From NCBI GenBank assembly GCA_018780035.1, contig JADMKE010000004.1:241776-305775 (forward strand): a stretch of DNA of 64,000 nt, written 5' to 3'. Below the pieces are notes generated by a model. That model made no database searches. It was not told the origin of the DNA and saw nothing but the letters and a program-made list of their open reading frames with translations. The stretch comes from Candidatus Sericytochromatia bacterium (GTDB taxonomy: Bacteria; Cyanobacteriota; Sericytochromatia; UBA7694). Position 1 is the first letter of the stretch. Each line of letters begins with the position of its first letter. Shown here in pieces: positions 23,819 through 33,402 of this stretch. The position numbers and the translations under genes were made by a program.

Positions 23819-25114
23819 ATGGGATTTGATTTTTGGGGCTTTTTTGAAGCAGCCAATACCCATTTGCAATCCCAGCCAGGTCATGTTTTGGCCCTGCACT
23901 TTCGCGAAGTCGATACTTTTAATTGTTCCCGATGTGCACAATGTTGTACTTTGCCTTGGTCGATTGGGGTCACCGAGTCGTATGTTCAGCGTTGGAATGC
24001 GGCTTTTACCCAGCACAGCGATCCCCGTTTTCACGCGGTCTTTGAACCTATGCAGTTGGGCTTTCCTTCGGGGCATTTTGCCTTTCTAAAAAAACAACCC
24101 GATTCGTATCGCTGTGTTTTATTGGATGAAGATAATCTCTGTTTGGCTCAGAAACATTTTGGGGTTGAGGCCAAACCCGAGGGCTGTCAGTATTATCCAC
24201 ATATTTGGCAAAAAGTCTCAGGGGGCTTGAAAGTCTCTCATTTGATGCAGAGCTGCCGTTCTGCACCCAGTTATTTACTCGCAGAGCCCGAGTTGGTGTA
24301 TCGTGTGATTCCTGAGCAAGAGGCTGAAAGTGTGCATGGGGGTGTTTTTCCGATCACGGCCCTGCCGGGACTGCGTTTTTCCAGAGAAGTGCTCTATCTT
24401 TGGTTGGGTCTGAGTTTGAATACCCTTTTCTTTGAAGCCGAACTGCGTTCACCGATTCAAAATCTCAGGGCTTTGAATTATGCCTTGGGACAACTGCTTG
24501 AACTCACTTCCCGCCGAACTGAAACCGTGAATTTGAGGCCCGTAGACTTGGAGCAGATCTACCAGCATCACAGTCAGCAGCATGCCCGTCAACCCCATCA
24601 GATTCCTTTGCGCACCCCGTTTGCACTCGAGTGGTTCTTAAGAAATCTGCCTCCGAGTACGGTGGATCAACAGATTGCCGACTTTTTTGATTCAATCCTC
24701 AAGGGTGAACGTCTCTGGCCGAGCTTAACGTCGGCTGAACACACCTTGTTGAATACGTTTTTGCGCAATTATCTGGCCCGCAAATTGCTTTCGATGCATC
24801 AGTGGTTTTCACAAAGGGTCAATCTTTTCCAGCAAATTTTGCTTTTGGCTGCTTTTACCACCTTGATTCAGGCCCGTGTTCTGGCTTGCCGTGAGCTGTC
24901 TGGCGAAGAGATCAGCCTTGAATTACTCACCACCTCTGTGAATTTAATTGAAGGACGTATGATTCAGAGCTATAGTTGGATTGAAAGCCTGGAGTACCAC
25001 CAATTGGGGCCTTTGGCGTGTTTGCAGGAGAGTGAGCGGCTCTTGGATTTGGATCTGACTTTGCCTCCAGGAGAACGTCGCTTGGCTTCACAGCCCTTTA
25101 TGCGCCGTTTTTAA
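23819..25114 (+). CDS. YkgJ/FliB-like cysteine-cluster protein
   Basis: The product has 431 residues. The N-terminal third carries the metal-binding cluster NCSRCAQCC (Cys36, 39, 42, 43), then Cys99, Cys108 and Cys123 in GCQYYP. This is the pattern of the YkgJ zinc/iron-chelating family, of which the flagellin lysine N-methylase FliB is a distant relative. The remainder is helical and unrecognised. No flagellin is in the window, so a methylase role is speculative. It starts 2 nt after the methyltransferase-like gene. Its last 17 bp overlap the convergent solenoid gene. Confidence 0.7.
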   Translation: MGFDFWGFFEAANTHLQSQPGHVLALHFREVDTFNCSRCAQCCTLPWSIGVTESYVQRWNAAFTQHSDPRFHAVFEPMQLGFPSGHFAFLKKQPDSYRCVLLDEDNLCLAQKHFGVEAKPEGCQYYPHIWQKVSGGLKVSHLMQSCRSAPSYLLAEPELVYRVIPEQEAESVHGGVFPITALPGLRFSREVLYLWLGLSLNTLFFEAELRSPIQNLRALNYALGQLLELTSRRTETVNLRPVDLEQIYQHHSQQHARQPHQIPLRTPFALEWFLRNLPPSTVDQQIADFFDSILKGERLWPSLTSAEHTLLNTFLRNYLARKLLSMHQWFSQRVNLFQQILLLAAFTTLIQARVLACRELSGEEISLELLTTSVNLIEGRMIQSYSWIESLEYHQLGPLACLQESERLLDLDLTLPPGERRLASQPFMRRF

Positions 25115-28100
25115 AAAAGGCCAAGAGGGCGCGGGCTTTTTCCCGCCCGGCTGTTTTTTTGGGGTGCTCTGCCCATTTCTGTAATCCGTTCAGGGCTGAT
25201 GCACTCAGTTGATAAGGTCCCCCATACTGCCAGAGCTGATAGGACCATTCAAGCAACATTGATACGTTTTTGGGGGGGACAGGTGGGCTGGCTGTTGGCG
25301 AGGCTGTGCTCCAGAAATGATCCAAAATGGTCAGAATGAGGCTGTGCCCAGCCTCTCCCCGCAGTTCCCAGTTTTGCAAACTCTCGCGTAAATAGAGCAG
25401 ACCTTTGCTCTGGGTGGCTAATTGGTGGCTCAGCTGTTCAACCACCGTTGAGACTTGAATCCGTCCGTCTTCAAGGCCTTGCCAGATCAGATCCAAAACG
25501 ACTTGCCGCTGTTCTGGGTGTTTTGCGCTTAACACCTGCAGCATCGGGCTGATTCCTGCTTGTAAGGCGATCCTGGGCAAATGCCCCAAATGCAGCAGAA
25601 GCAGGAGATGGTCGTATTTTTCCAATTCGGGAATTTGCTCAGACCATGGGGGAGCCGTTGCCTCTGAATGGCCATTTTGTATTTCTCGCCAATACGTTTT
25701 TTGTAATTCCTGAAAGTCTGCGCGGCTCATCCCCCCAAACGCTCCCTGTTTCCAACGCAATTTGAGCAAGGCGATATCAAAGAGCGTTTGAGCCATCACA
25801 GGATACTCGGCCAGTTTGGGATAGAGCTGGCTTGTGGGATTAAAAGGCCGCCCCCAATATGGCTGATAGCGAGGATTTAAAGCAATAGCCAGTGGCCATA
25901 ATTGAGGCCAAAAGGGGGCTTGCTCAAATTGGCGGCTCTCTCCCAGGGCAAATGTGGGGAGATTTTGCCAGTGCGTGTCTCCGAGCAAAAGCCCTTGAAT
26001 CTGTTTTTGCAGAGCCGGTTCTAGTTGTTTAAACGTTTTGGTTTTCCGAGAGTGCCCTCTCTGGGCCAAGTGGAGATCATTCAACCAATTGTCCAAAGCC
26101 TCAGGCTTTTCATTGGTGGCAGAGTCAGAAAAGAGTTGGCTGACCCCATCGCTTAATTTTTCCCAGAAAGTCTGGGTTTTCTCCTCTGAGTCTGGCTGGG
26201 GGGACAGCCAAATCTCCAGATCCATCCCCAGATTGAGGCGTAAGTTATCCCAGGGCAAGTTGAGCAGGGCTTGAAATAGGGATGGGCTGAGACCTTCTCT
26301 TCGTTGGCGTGCCCCTGCAGCACTTAATACGGCTCTAAAGAGGGGGTTTGTCGGGGATGGGGCATTTTCAGATGGGCTGTAGTAAAGTTGCTCCAACAGA
26401 AAATCGTCGGGAGGTGCTTTTTTAAAGGCTTTGCTTACCTTTTTTAGGGCCAGCAGGGCCGCGTCATCGGGTCCCAACGCCAGGGTGAGTAAATCTGCTT
26501 CTGTGTCGGGAAAGCGTGCTTTCAGAAACTGAATTTCTGACCAGACATGTTTAGCCGGTTCAGGGCTCAGTCTGCGCAGGGCCAAAGAGAGTGACAGGGT
26601 ATCCAAACTCTTTACAGGTAGCTCTTTGAGTCGTTTGATAAAGACCTGCAATGAAATCCAACCCGTTAAAAATTCTGGGGCTTCGATCCGGCTATTTGCC
26701 CCTGCAACAAGGGCTTTTAAACTGCTCTGCACTCCTGCACAGAGGTCGGGACTGGCCATTGCCAAGAGTTCCCAAACGTTGGGCGCGATTTCAGGCGGTT
26801 TTTGTTCAATCCAGGCTTGGGCCAAGATGGCCAAAAGCAAGTGGGCTGAATCCATGAGCGGTGATTGGGAGAGACTTTTCAAGCGCTGCAGTTTTTGCAA
26901 AAGTGGATTCAAGAGACGTCGCTGGTAAACGGGATCTTGGGGTGGACCTAAGCGCAAGAGGGCTTGGCCGACAGCCTCATAAACTGAGTCGGGCGGGATT
27001 TGATGGCTATAATTCATCAAAAGCGCACTTAAAGAGGCCTCATCTGAAGGTATTTCCAGGCGAGGATCGCTGTCCCAATGGCGTTGGTTCGTCGGTCTTG
27101 TCGGAAAATAGGTTTGCAGAGATTTTATTGGCTGGGTCGTCTCTGGTTTGCTCTCTGCTTTGGCGGTGGGTTCGCTGTTTTCCGGTAGCAAAGCCTTTAG
27201 CTGTTCTTGTTCTAAGGGGCTCAGCAATCCGGATTCTTTGAGGACTTGCAATTCTCTTTGGGCTGAGGTGGGCAAACTCTGACCCTTGAACCATTTCAGC
27301 AGATCTTGGCGAATGGCGCCATGGGGAGAGGCCAATTGAGGCAATAAAGAAACCAGCAGTTCAGGTTTTTTTTCTGGCCAAGTTTTGGCGTATTGTTTAA
27401 GGAGTGCCAGACTTTCTTTGGCTACTTTTTGTACTGGATGGCTGAGATGAGGAATGATTGAATGGGGGATTTGGCTGTGTTCGCTCTCAAAGCCGCTGAA
27501 ATATTTTTTGACTGTTTCCAGTGCCAGAGAAATCCCGTTGGGGGTGCTGGCCTGTAATAACTGAAAAAACAGGTTTTTTAAGCAGATGATTTCTTGTTCG
27601 CTGGGCTTCAATGCTGTGTAGAGGGCCAGCCAGTCGCGATTGTCTTCTTTGCGGGTATTTTCGAGCAAACGGCTGAGGGCCAAGCTTAAAAAAGCCAAAC
27701 GCTCTGAACGCCGGTTGGGGACGTCTGGTGGGAGTGTTTGGCACAGCCACAAACCCAGCGGCTCGCCATTCAGATTCAGAGGGAAATGTCTCCCGCGTAA
27801 AGGTCCCTGGTTGAGCTGATTTCGCCAAGACAGACCCGCTAAAATATGTTCCAGTGGTAATTCCTGTAATTTATCTCGCCAGAGATAGAGTTCCATAAAC
27901 AGAGATTTTTCCAGAGCCGGCTGAAACAGAGCTTCTTTCTCTGGCCAGGTCTTTAAAACCGAACAGATACTTGGGTAATATCCCTGACCGAGATATTGCT
28001 CTTGGTAGTCTTCAAAGAGTTTGAGTAAACCGGACTCGGCCCAGTCAACTGGACGATTGATTAATATTTGCGTCACTGAAAAGAGGTATGTTTCTGGTGG

Positions 28101-28574
28101 ATCGGGGCTCGGGGAGCCATTTTCATTTTCCAAGAGAAAATAAGGCAGGGTGGGAGCCTTGCGCAGGGATTTGGCCAATGCCAGTGCTGAGCGTTTATCA
28201 CAGAGGCCTGCCCAGGCCGTTTCCAGGTTCAGGGCCAGAAAATACATATCTGCTGCGGCATAGATGCTGACTTTTTCTCTTTCGAGATAATCACTTAACT
28301 TTTCAAGTTCTTGTTGCAAAACAGGCCAGAGCTGTTGAACGGATCCAAAACGTGGCTCGGCTTGACTGTTCCAACCAAAAGGGGAGTGGCCTGCGTGGAG
28401 AATATAGGTATGCTCCGAATAATGACAGCTCTTACGCAGCTGATTTAAATCATTTTTATGTGCCTGAAAACAGCTCTTCCGTTCGTTTTCTGACCAGTTG
28501 TATAGGTATTCTCTCAGCATAGCTGCGCTGCTGGTAAATATATGCTGACACAATTCAGGCCAATTCGGATGCAT
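25098..28574 (-). CDS. Giant alpha-solenoid-like protein (DUF6493-like partner of SWIM protein)
   Basis: The product has 1158 residues with no signal peptide or membrane segment. Most of it is Leu-rich amphipathic helices with HEAT-like pairs (for example HLSHPVQKVAKESLALLKQY near residue 385 and LLPQLASPHGAIRQDLLKWF near 415). A disordered linker with TAKAESKPETTQP lies around residue 470. It overlaps the 3' end of the SWIM gene by 20 nt, indicating translational coupling. A large helical-repeat protein next to a SWIM protein recalls the DUF6493/SWIM pairs of actinobacteria and the E. coli YehI-YehQ group. I assign the family only by this analogy. The MoxR ATPase and VWA genes seen in some such clusters are absent here. 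Confidence 0.6.
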   Translation of the reverse strand: MHPNWPELCQHIFTSSAAMLREYLYNWSENERKSCFQAHKNDLNQLRKSCHYSEHTYILHAGHSPFGWNSQAEPRFGSVQQLWPVLQQELEKLSDYLEREKVSIYAAADMYFLALNLETAWAGLCDKRSALALAKSLRKAPTLPYFLLENENGSPSPDPPETYLFSVTQILINRPVDWAESGLLKLFEDYQEQYLGQGYYPSICSVLKTWPEKEALFQPALEKSLFMELYLWRDKLQELPLEHILAGLSWRNQLNQGPLRGRHFPLNLNGEPLGLWLCQTLPPDVPNRRSERLAFLSLALSRLLENTRKEDNRDWLALYTALKPSEQEIICLKNLFFQLLQASTPNGISLALETVKKYFSGFESEHSQIPHSIIPHLSHPVQKVAKESLALLKQYAKTWPEKKPELLVSLLPQLASPHGAIRQDLLKWFKGQSLPTSAQRELQVLKESGLLSPLEQEQLKALLPENSEPTAKAESKPETTQPIKSLQTYFPTRPTNQRHWDSDPRLEIPSDEASLSALLMNYSHQIPPDSVYEAVGQALLRLGPPQDPVYQRRLLNPLLQKLQRLKSLSQSPLMDSAHLLLAILAQAWIEQKPPEIAPNVWELLAMASPDLCAGVQSSLKALVAGANSRIEAPEFLTGWISLQVFIKRLKELPVKSLDTLSLSLALRRLSPEPAKHVWSEIQFLKARFPDTEADLLTLALGPDDAALLALKKVSKAFKKAPPDDFLLEQLYYSPSENAPSPTNPLFRAVLSAAGARQRREGLSPSLFQALLNLPWDNLRLNLGMDLEIWLSPQPDSEEKTQTFWEKLSDGVSQLFSDSATNEKPEALDNWLNDLHLAQRGHSRKTKTFKQLEPALQKQIQGLLLGDTHWQNLPTFALGESRQFEQAPFWPQLWPLAIALNPRYQPYWGRPFNPTSQLYPKLAEYPVMAQTLFDIALLKLRWKQGAFGGMSRADFQELQKTYWREIQNGHSEATAPPWSEQIPELEKYDHLLLLLHLGHLPRIALQAGISPMLQVLSAKHPEQRQVVLDLIWQGLEDGRIQVSTVVEQLSHQLATQSKGLLYLRESLQNWELRGEAGHSLILTILDHFWSTASPTASPPVPPKNVSMLLEWSYQLWQYGGPYQLSASALNGLQKWAEHPKKTAGREKARALLAFFKNGA

Positions 28575-29949
28575 CGAAATCTCCTTCGCTCAGTTGTTTT
28601 TCAGCGGCAAAACGCAGTGCTAAGAGGTGTTTACAGGGGCCTCGCTGAAGTTGATGGCTTTGAATCCAAGCACAATTACATTGCCCGGTTTTGAGATACT
28701 GTCTTTCAATTGAGAGTTCTACCCGGTATTCTGCTTGGTTTCCGCGCACCCAGCCTTTGGCACTAAACCCCTCTGGTAAGGGGTTGACCGCTTCTAAACT
28801 CACCTGATTGGCCTGCAATAAGTTGTGGGCATTTTCGCTGCGTTTTTGCAGGGCTTGCACAAAGGGCAGAGGGCGGTAAAAATAACGGGAGCAGTGATTG
28901 TCATAACCCAAGAGCCCTTCCCCCGCCAAGATATCTGCCAATTGCTGGGCTGTTTCTGTTGAGATTTCAGCGCAGAGCGCCAGTTCTTCGAGACTGAAGC
29001 TCTCTAGTCCAGCCAAGAGCTGGCGCAAAAAATCCAATTCGGCCACAGGCAAAAAAGATGACAAGCTGCGCAGGGCTTCTCCCTCGCCTGAAAAACCGTG
29101 TTTGACGGAAGAGGACAGCGCCAGAGTGGCACGGGCCTGTGGCAACCGTGCAACCCAAAGGCTGGGGCCATTTTCGGCCACAGTGTAAATTTCCAATCCT
29201 TGAAGATGGGGAATGAGTGGACGCAGCAAACTCAAGCGCTGAAGGCCCGCTACAGGCAATGCCTCTTGGTCGCTGGGTTTGATCGGCAAAGCCTGGAGTT
29301 GTTTGCCCCGCAACGCAAGCCAAAGAGGGCGCTCATCACTGGCTTTGAGCTGATGTAAAAATTGCCTTGCGGCCAAAGCGGGCAATGTCTGCCAGTGCGT
29401 TGCCTGCCGAAACAGGGCCTGCGATTGCAAAAATCCGCGCAGCCAGCGTTCGGGCAAATTGACTTTTTCTTCTCTGGCTTGGTCGCTGGCACTTTCTAAA
29501 CTGAGAAAATCTGCTCCCACTTCGAGCACTGCCCGGGTATCTGGGCGCAAGCGGCTCAGGCTTTGAATAAAAGCTGGATTAAAGTTTACATTGGTGCTGC
29601 CTCGGCTGTGTAAGGCAAAACCATTAAAAAAATCTGCTTCTAAATCAATGCGGCCATAGACGCTGGCACAACTTGAAAAACACTCAAGCCGGATTTGGCT
29701 GGGTTCACAACTGACCACGGGATCGAGGTAGCGCCAAAGGTCGGGTCTGTAAAAACGGGCATTGACAAGCTCTGCCAGCCAGAGCAGAGCATCGCGAAAG
29801 AGCAGGGGTTGACGGGCCTGTCCCCGAAAAAAATGCTGGGACGCTGCTGTATTTGTTTGCCGTGGTGTGGCCAGGAAAATCCCGCTTTCTTCTGGGCTTT
29901 CCTGAACCTGACTGAGGGCCTGATAGTGCTGTACAAAGGTTTGGACCAT
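28555..29949 (-). CDS. SWIM zinc-finger protein
   Basis: The product has 464 residues. The C-terminus has the SWIM signature CxC...CxH: Cys425, Cys427, Cys440, His442 (QCNCAW ... GPCKHLLALR). The segment GSTNVNFNPAFIQSLSRLRP near residue 115 fits a motif I recall from the YehQ-type SWIM family. A winged-helix-like stretch (FSLEELALCAEISTETAQQL ... GEGLLGYD) lies at about 310-350. SWIM domains bind DNA or proteins. The solenoid gene begins inside its last codons, so the two form one translational unit. A TATAAT overlapped by a short inverted repeat sits 24 nt upstream of the start. Confidence 0.85.
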   Translation of the reverse strand: MVQTFVQHYQALSQVQESPEESGIFLATPRQTNTAASQHFFRGQARQPLLFRDALLWLAELVNARFYRPDLWRYLDPVVSCEPSQIRLECFSSCASVYGRIDLEADFFNGFALHSRGSTNVNFNPAFIQSLSRLRPDTRAVLEVGADFLSLESASDQAREEKVNLPERWLRGFLQSQALFRQATHWQTLPALAARQFLHQLKASDERPLWLALRGKQLQALPIKPSDQEALPVAGLQRLSLLRPLIPHLQGLEIYTVAENGPSLWVARLPQARATLALSSSVKHGFSGEGEALRSLSSFLPVAELDFLRQLLAGLESFSLEELALCAEISTETAQQLADILAGEGLLGYDNHCSRYFYRPLPFVQALQKRSENAHNLLQANQVSLEAVNPLPEGFSAKGWVRGNQAEYRVELSIERQYLKTGQCNCAWIQSHQLQRGPCKHLLALRFAAEKQLSEGDFDASELA

Positions 29950-29972
29950 GTTGAGAGACCTGCCCAGGCTGG

Positions 29973-29990
29973 ATTATATACACAAGTATA
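29973..29990 (-). promoter_or_regulatory. -10 element overlapped by an inverted repeat (possible operator)
   Basis: On the minus strand TATAAT occupies 29973-29978. It partly overlaps TATAC-ACAA-GTATA (29977-29990), a 5-bp dyad. No good -35 was found, which would fit a repressor- or activator-dependent promoter for the SWIM-solenoid pair. Confidence 0.3.
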
Positions 29991-29995
29991 CATTT

Positions 29996-32683
29996 TTAAA
30001 CGCTTTTGTGCAGCACCTTGAGTCCTTCGCTGACAACGAGAATGGTGGCATTGGCAGCCACAATCAGCAGCAATTCGGCGCCGCTGAGCGCTGCTGTACG
30101 AAAAAAAGGTTGAAACCACGGTACAAATACCACCATCGCCTGCAGGGCCAATGAGATCAGAATCATGACCAAGAGGGTTGGATTGTCAAAAATCCCTGTG
30201 CGAAATAGCGAGTCTTCGCTGGAGCGAATCGCCAGAGCCTGAAAGACCTGGGCCACGGCCAAACTGGTAAAAAAGATGCTTTGCCAATGCCCTTCTGGAC
30301 CGCTTTGGAAAAAACTCATCGCTCCCAGACCAAACGAAATTAGGCCAATTAAACAGCCCATCCAAACCACTTGGAAGCCAAATTTGCCCCCTAAAATACC
30401 CTGGTCGGGTGGTACAGGCTGACGCATCATCACATTGCGTTCGGCTTTTTCCAAGCCAATTCCAAATCCGAGCAAGCCATCGGTCAGTAAATTCAACCAA
30501 AGCATTTGAATTGGCAGAAGGGCCATTGGCATTCCCAAGATCGGCGCCAAAAGCATCACCAGAATTTTGCCCAAATTGCCAGCAACTGAATATTTGATAA
30601 ATTTGCGCAGATTGTCGTAGATTATCCGACCTTCTTCAACCGCCGCCACAATGGTAGCAAAATTATCGTCTTGCAAGACCATATCTGCCGCCTCTTTTGA
30701 AACATCGGTGCCTGTAATACCCATGGCCACGCCAATATCCGCTTTTTTGAGAGCGGGCGCATCGTTCACGCCGTCTCCCGTCATGGCCACAACCCGGTTT
30801 TGGCTTTGCAGAGCCTGGACAATTCGCAATTTGTGTTCAGGTGAGACGCGGGCAAAGACCGAGGTCTCTTTCAGAGCCTCTCCCAATTCGGCATCTGACA
30901 TTTTATGTAACGCCGAGCCTGTGAGTACCTGCTCGTTCTCGCAGATATTTAATTCTTGGGCGATGGCCAGGGCCGTTAGCGGGTGATCCCCGGTGATCAT
31001 CATCGGGCGGATTCCTGCATTTTGACAGGTTTTTACCGCCTCTTTGACTTCGGGTCGAGGCGGATCAATCATACCCAGCAGACCCATAAATACCAAATCT
31101 TGCTCGATCGGGCCTGGAGCCGGCAATTCGGGCCAAACCCGCAGGGCAAAGCCCAAGACACGCATGCCCTGTTTGGCCAGACTGGCGTTGTACTCTTGCC
31201 ATTGCTGGCGCAGCTCTGGGCTCAGGGGCACGATGCCTTCTGGTCCCAGGGTTTGATTTGAGATCTCCAAGAGGCCGTCGGGGGCTCCTTTGGTAAAACT
31301 CAGATAAGATGGACTGCCCAGTTGGGCAGAGACAGCCTGACGCAGCTCAGCAGGAAGCTCTGCCCTTTGTTCTGCCGGCCACGGATGCAGGGTGGTCATG
31401 CGTTTGCGCTCAGAGTCAAAGGGCCATTCTTTTTCGCGGGGCAAAGCGATTTGGAGTGAGGATTTGTTTAAGCCCCAGCGCTGGGCTGCGACCAAGAGGG
31501 CGGTTTCGGTGGGATCACCGAGGGCCTGGGTTTTTCCGTCTTTGATTTGAAGTTCCCCATCGTTGCAGAGCAGAGCACAGGTCATTAAGAGGGTGCTCCT
31601 ATCACTGAGGGGGGCGGGGCTGTCTTTTTCCAATGTCAAAAGCCCATCAGACAAGGCCAAACGCTGAACGGTCATGCGGTTTTGCGTTAAGGTGCCGGTT
31701 TTGTCCGAGCAGATCACGCTGACAGAGCCCAGGGTCTCGATCCCTGTCAGCTTGCGCACCAAAGCCTGGCGTTTCAACATGCGCTGAGAGCCAAAGGCCA
31801 GGGTGATTGTCAAAACGGCAGGCAGACCTTCGGGGACTGCTGCCACAGCCACACTGACTGCGCTTAATAACATATGTTTCCACTCTTCGCCCTGTAAAAG
31901 ACCCAGCAGGAAAATCACCGCTGAGATCGCAATCGCCAAAATGGCCAGGGTTTTGCCGACTTGATCTAATTTTTTTTGCAAAGGGGTGGGTTCTGATTCT
32001 ACGCTGTCGATCATGCGGGCGATTTGGCCCAATTGGGTTTGCATGCCAGTGGCCATAATCAAGCCCAAACCGCGTCCATAGGTAATTTGGGTGCCCATAT
32101 AACCCATGTTGGTATGGTCTCCCAAAGCCAGATTATCGCCGCTGAGGGCCTCACTTTGTTTCTCAACCGGATCTGATTCACCGGTTAAAGCCGCCTCTTG
32201 GATTTTGAGATTGGCCACTTCAACCAAGCGGCAATCAGCGGGCATGATATTGCCGGTTTCGAGAAAGATCAGATCACCGGGCACCAACGCTGTTGCAGAC
32301 AGTTCCAGCCGTTGCCCATTCCGTTTGGCGTGAACATGGGGCACTGACAATTGTTTGAGAGCAGCAATGGCTTTTTCAGCCCGGTATTCCTGAACCAGTC
32401 CCAGCACTGAAAAAAAGACCACAATCGCCAAAATGACAATGGCATCACTGTAATCACCCAAAAAAGCGGAAAGACCGGCTGCAGCCAAAAGAATCAGCAC
32501 CATAATGGAGGTCAATTGTTCCCATAAAATCACCCAGGGACTTTTGAGGGGTTTGGCTGTCAGTTCGTTGGGGCCAACGGATTGTAAGCGTTTGGCTGCT
32601 TCTTCATGGCTCAATCCGTTTTCGATAGACGTTGCTTGGGTCTTAAATGCTTCAGCAATACTTAATTGATAAGCTTCAGGCAT
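29996..32683 (-). CDS. P2A-type Ca2+-transporting ATPase
   Basis: The product has 895 residues from the ATG at 32683, with GGAGGAG 9 nt upstream. It has an N-terminal cation-ATPase segment, the actuator motif TGES, phosphorylation site CSDKTGT (Asp327), and [20 protein letters not shown] in the hinge. M4 carries VPEGLP (Glu285, equivalent to SERCA Glu309), and M6 carries LWLNLLTDG (Asn731, Thr734, Asp735). This places it among SERCA/PMR1-type pumps that expel Ca2+ (or Mn2+) across the cytoplasmic membrane. In M5 the sequence GNLGK puts Lys706 where SERCA has Glu771, a change comparable to the Arg in Listeria LMCA1, predicting one Ca2+ per ATP. It is separated from the neighbouring genes by short gaps. 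Confidence 0.95.
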   Translation of the reverse strand: MPEAYQLSIAEAFKTQATSIENGLSHEEAAKRLQSVGPNELTAKPLKSPWVILWEQLTSIMVLILLAAAGLSAFLGDYSDAIVILAIVVFFSVLGLVQEYRAEKAIAALKQLSVPHVHAKRNGQRLELSATALVPGDLIFLETGNIMPADCRLVEVANLKIQEAALTGESDPVEKQSEALSGDNLALGDHTNMGYMGTQITYGRGLGLIMATGMQTQLGQIARMIDSVESEPTPLQKKLDQVGKTLAILAIAISAVIFLLGLLQGEEWKHMLLSAVSVAVAAVPEGLPAVLTITLAFGSQRMLKRQALVRKLTGIETLGSVSVICSDKTGTLTQNRMTVQRLALSDGLLTLEKDSPAPLSDRSTLLMTCALLCNDGELQIKDGKTQALGDPTETALLVAAQRWGLNKSSLQIALPREKEWPFDSERKRMTTLHPWPAEQRAELPAELRQAVSAQLGSPSYLSFTKGAPDGLLEISNQTLGPEGIVPLSPELRQQWQEYNASLAKQGMRVLGFALRVWPELPAPGPIEQDLVFMGLLGMIDPPRPEVKEAVKTCQNAGIRPMMITGDHPLTALAIAQELNICENEQVLTGSALHKMSDAELGEALKETSVFARVSPEHKLRIVQALQSQNRVVAMTGDGVNDAPALKKADIGVAMGITGTDVSKEAADMVLQDDNFATIVAAVEEGRIIYDNLRKFIKYSVAGNLGKILVMLLAPILGMPMALLPIQMLWLNLLTDGLLGFGIGLEKAERNVMMRQPVPPDQGILGGKFGFQVVWMGCLIGLISFGLGAMSFFQSGPEGHWQSIFFTSLAVAQVFQALAIRSSEDSLFRTGIFDNPTLLVMILISLALQAMVVFVPWFQPFFRTAALSGAELLLIVAANATILVVSEGLKVLHKSV

Positions 32684-32765
32684 GGTGGTGCTCCTCCAGG
32701 TGACATCTCTTCCAAGTCTAAGCGGGCCTGGGCCAGAAGGCAAGGGCAATGCCTTGACTGGGGGG

Positions 32766-33347
32766 TTAATCTTCGTCTTCGCCGTAGAGATCGCGATCTT
32801 CAAAATCTTCGTCTTCCCCATAAGGGGTATCAGGGATCTCAAAATCTTGGGGCTGAAAGCCAGTATAAGGGCGATCCGAATAGCTGTCATGGATTTCCAT
32901 GACGCGCTGTTCAACCCGCTCTTGGGGTTCGTGCCGGTGTCCCACCACCCGGAACATACATGAGGGCTGGGGCAGTTCATCATGCCGTTCGGGGTTGCGC
33001 GAAGATGAGTTATACCAATTGCGGTAATAGATTGCCGCTTTTCGGCGCGGAAAATCGGTCAGACAAAAGCCGCCGAGTTCGTAGACCATTTCAAAGACCT
33101 CTTCGTCGAGGCCGGTATCGAGTTCCTGAGAGAGCAGAATGTCGCCCTCGTAGATTTCACGGCCTTCGCGATCATAAAAACCTGTAAATTGCATGACATC
33201 CAGATCGTGTAATTGGGCCAATTGATCCAAGCTGATGGTCTCACCTGGAATCGAATAACTGTAATCGCTGTTGAGTATCCATTCATCGAGCATCTGGCGT
33301 GTTTCTCGGTCCCAGGCCCGGAATTTGAGTAGACGTGTTTGCTTCAT
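32766..33347 (-). CDS. YopX-family protein (phage-type orphan)
   Basis: The product has 193 residues from the ATG at 33347, with AAGGA 9 nt upstream. The N-terminus LLKFRAWDRETRQML and the central MQFTGFYDREGREIYEGDIL are diagnostic of YopX-like proteins, best known from phages and prophages such as B. subtilis SPbeta. The C-terminal 25 residues are a strongly acidic Glu/Asp tail ending YGEDED, an addition I do not associate with the family. No other phage gene is seen within tens of kilobases. Function unknown. Confidence 0.8.
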   Translation of the reverse strand: MKQTRLLKFRAWDRETRQMLDEWILNSDYSYSIPGETISLDQLAQLHDLDVMQFTGFYDREGREIYEGDILLSQELDTGLDEEVFEMVYELGGFCLTDFPRRKAAIYYRNWYNSSSRNPERHDELPQPSCMFRVVGHRHEPQERVEQRVMEIHDSYSDRPYTGFQPQDFEIPDTPYGEDEDFEDRDLYGEDED

Positions 33348-33402
33348 GTTCTTTTCCTTGTGCGCTGAACGCGCTTTTTGCAGCATTACCCTGCGTGTGT
33401 GT

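Noticed and set aside
32737-32755. AAGGCA/TGCCTT hairpin as terminator of the YopX or ATPase gene
   Set aside because: The stem is only 6 bp and no uridine run follows on either strand.
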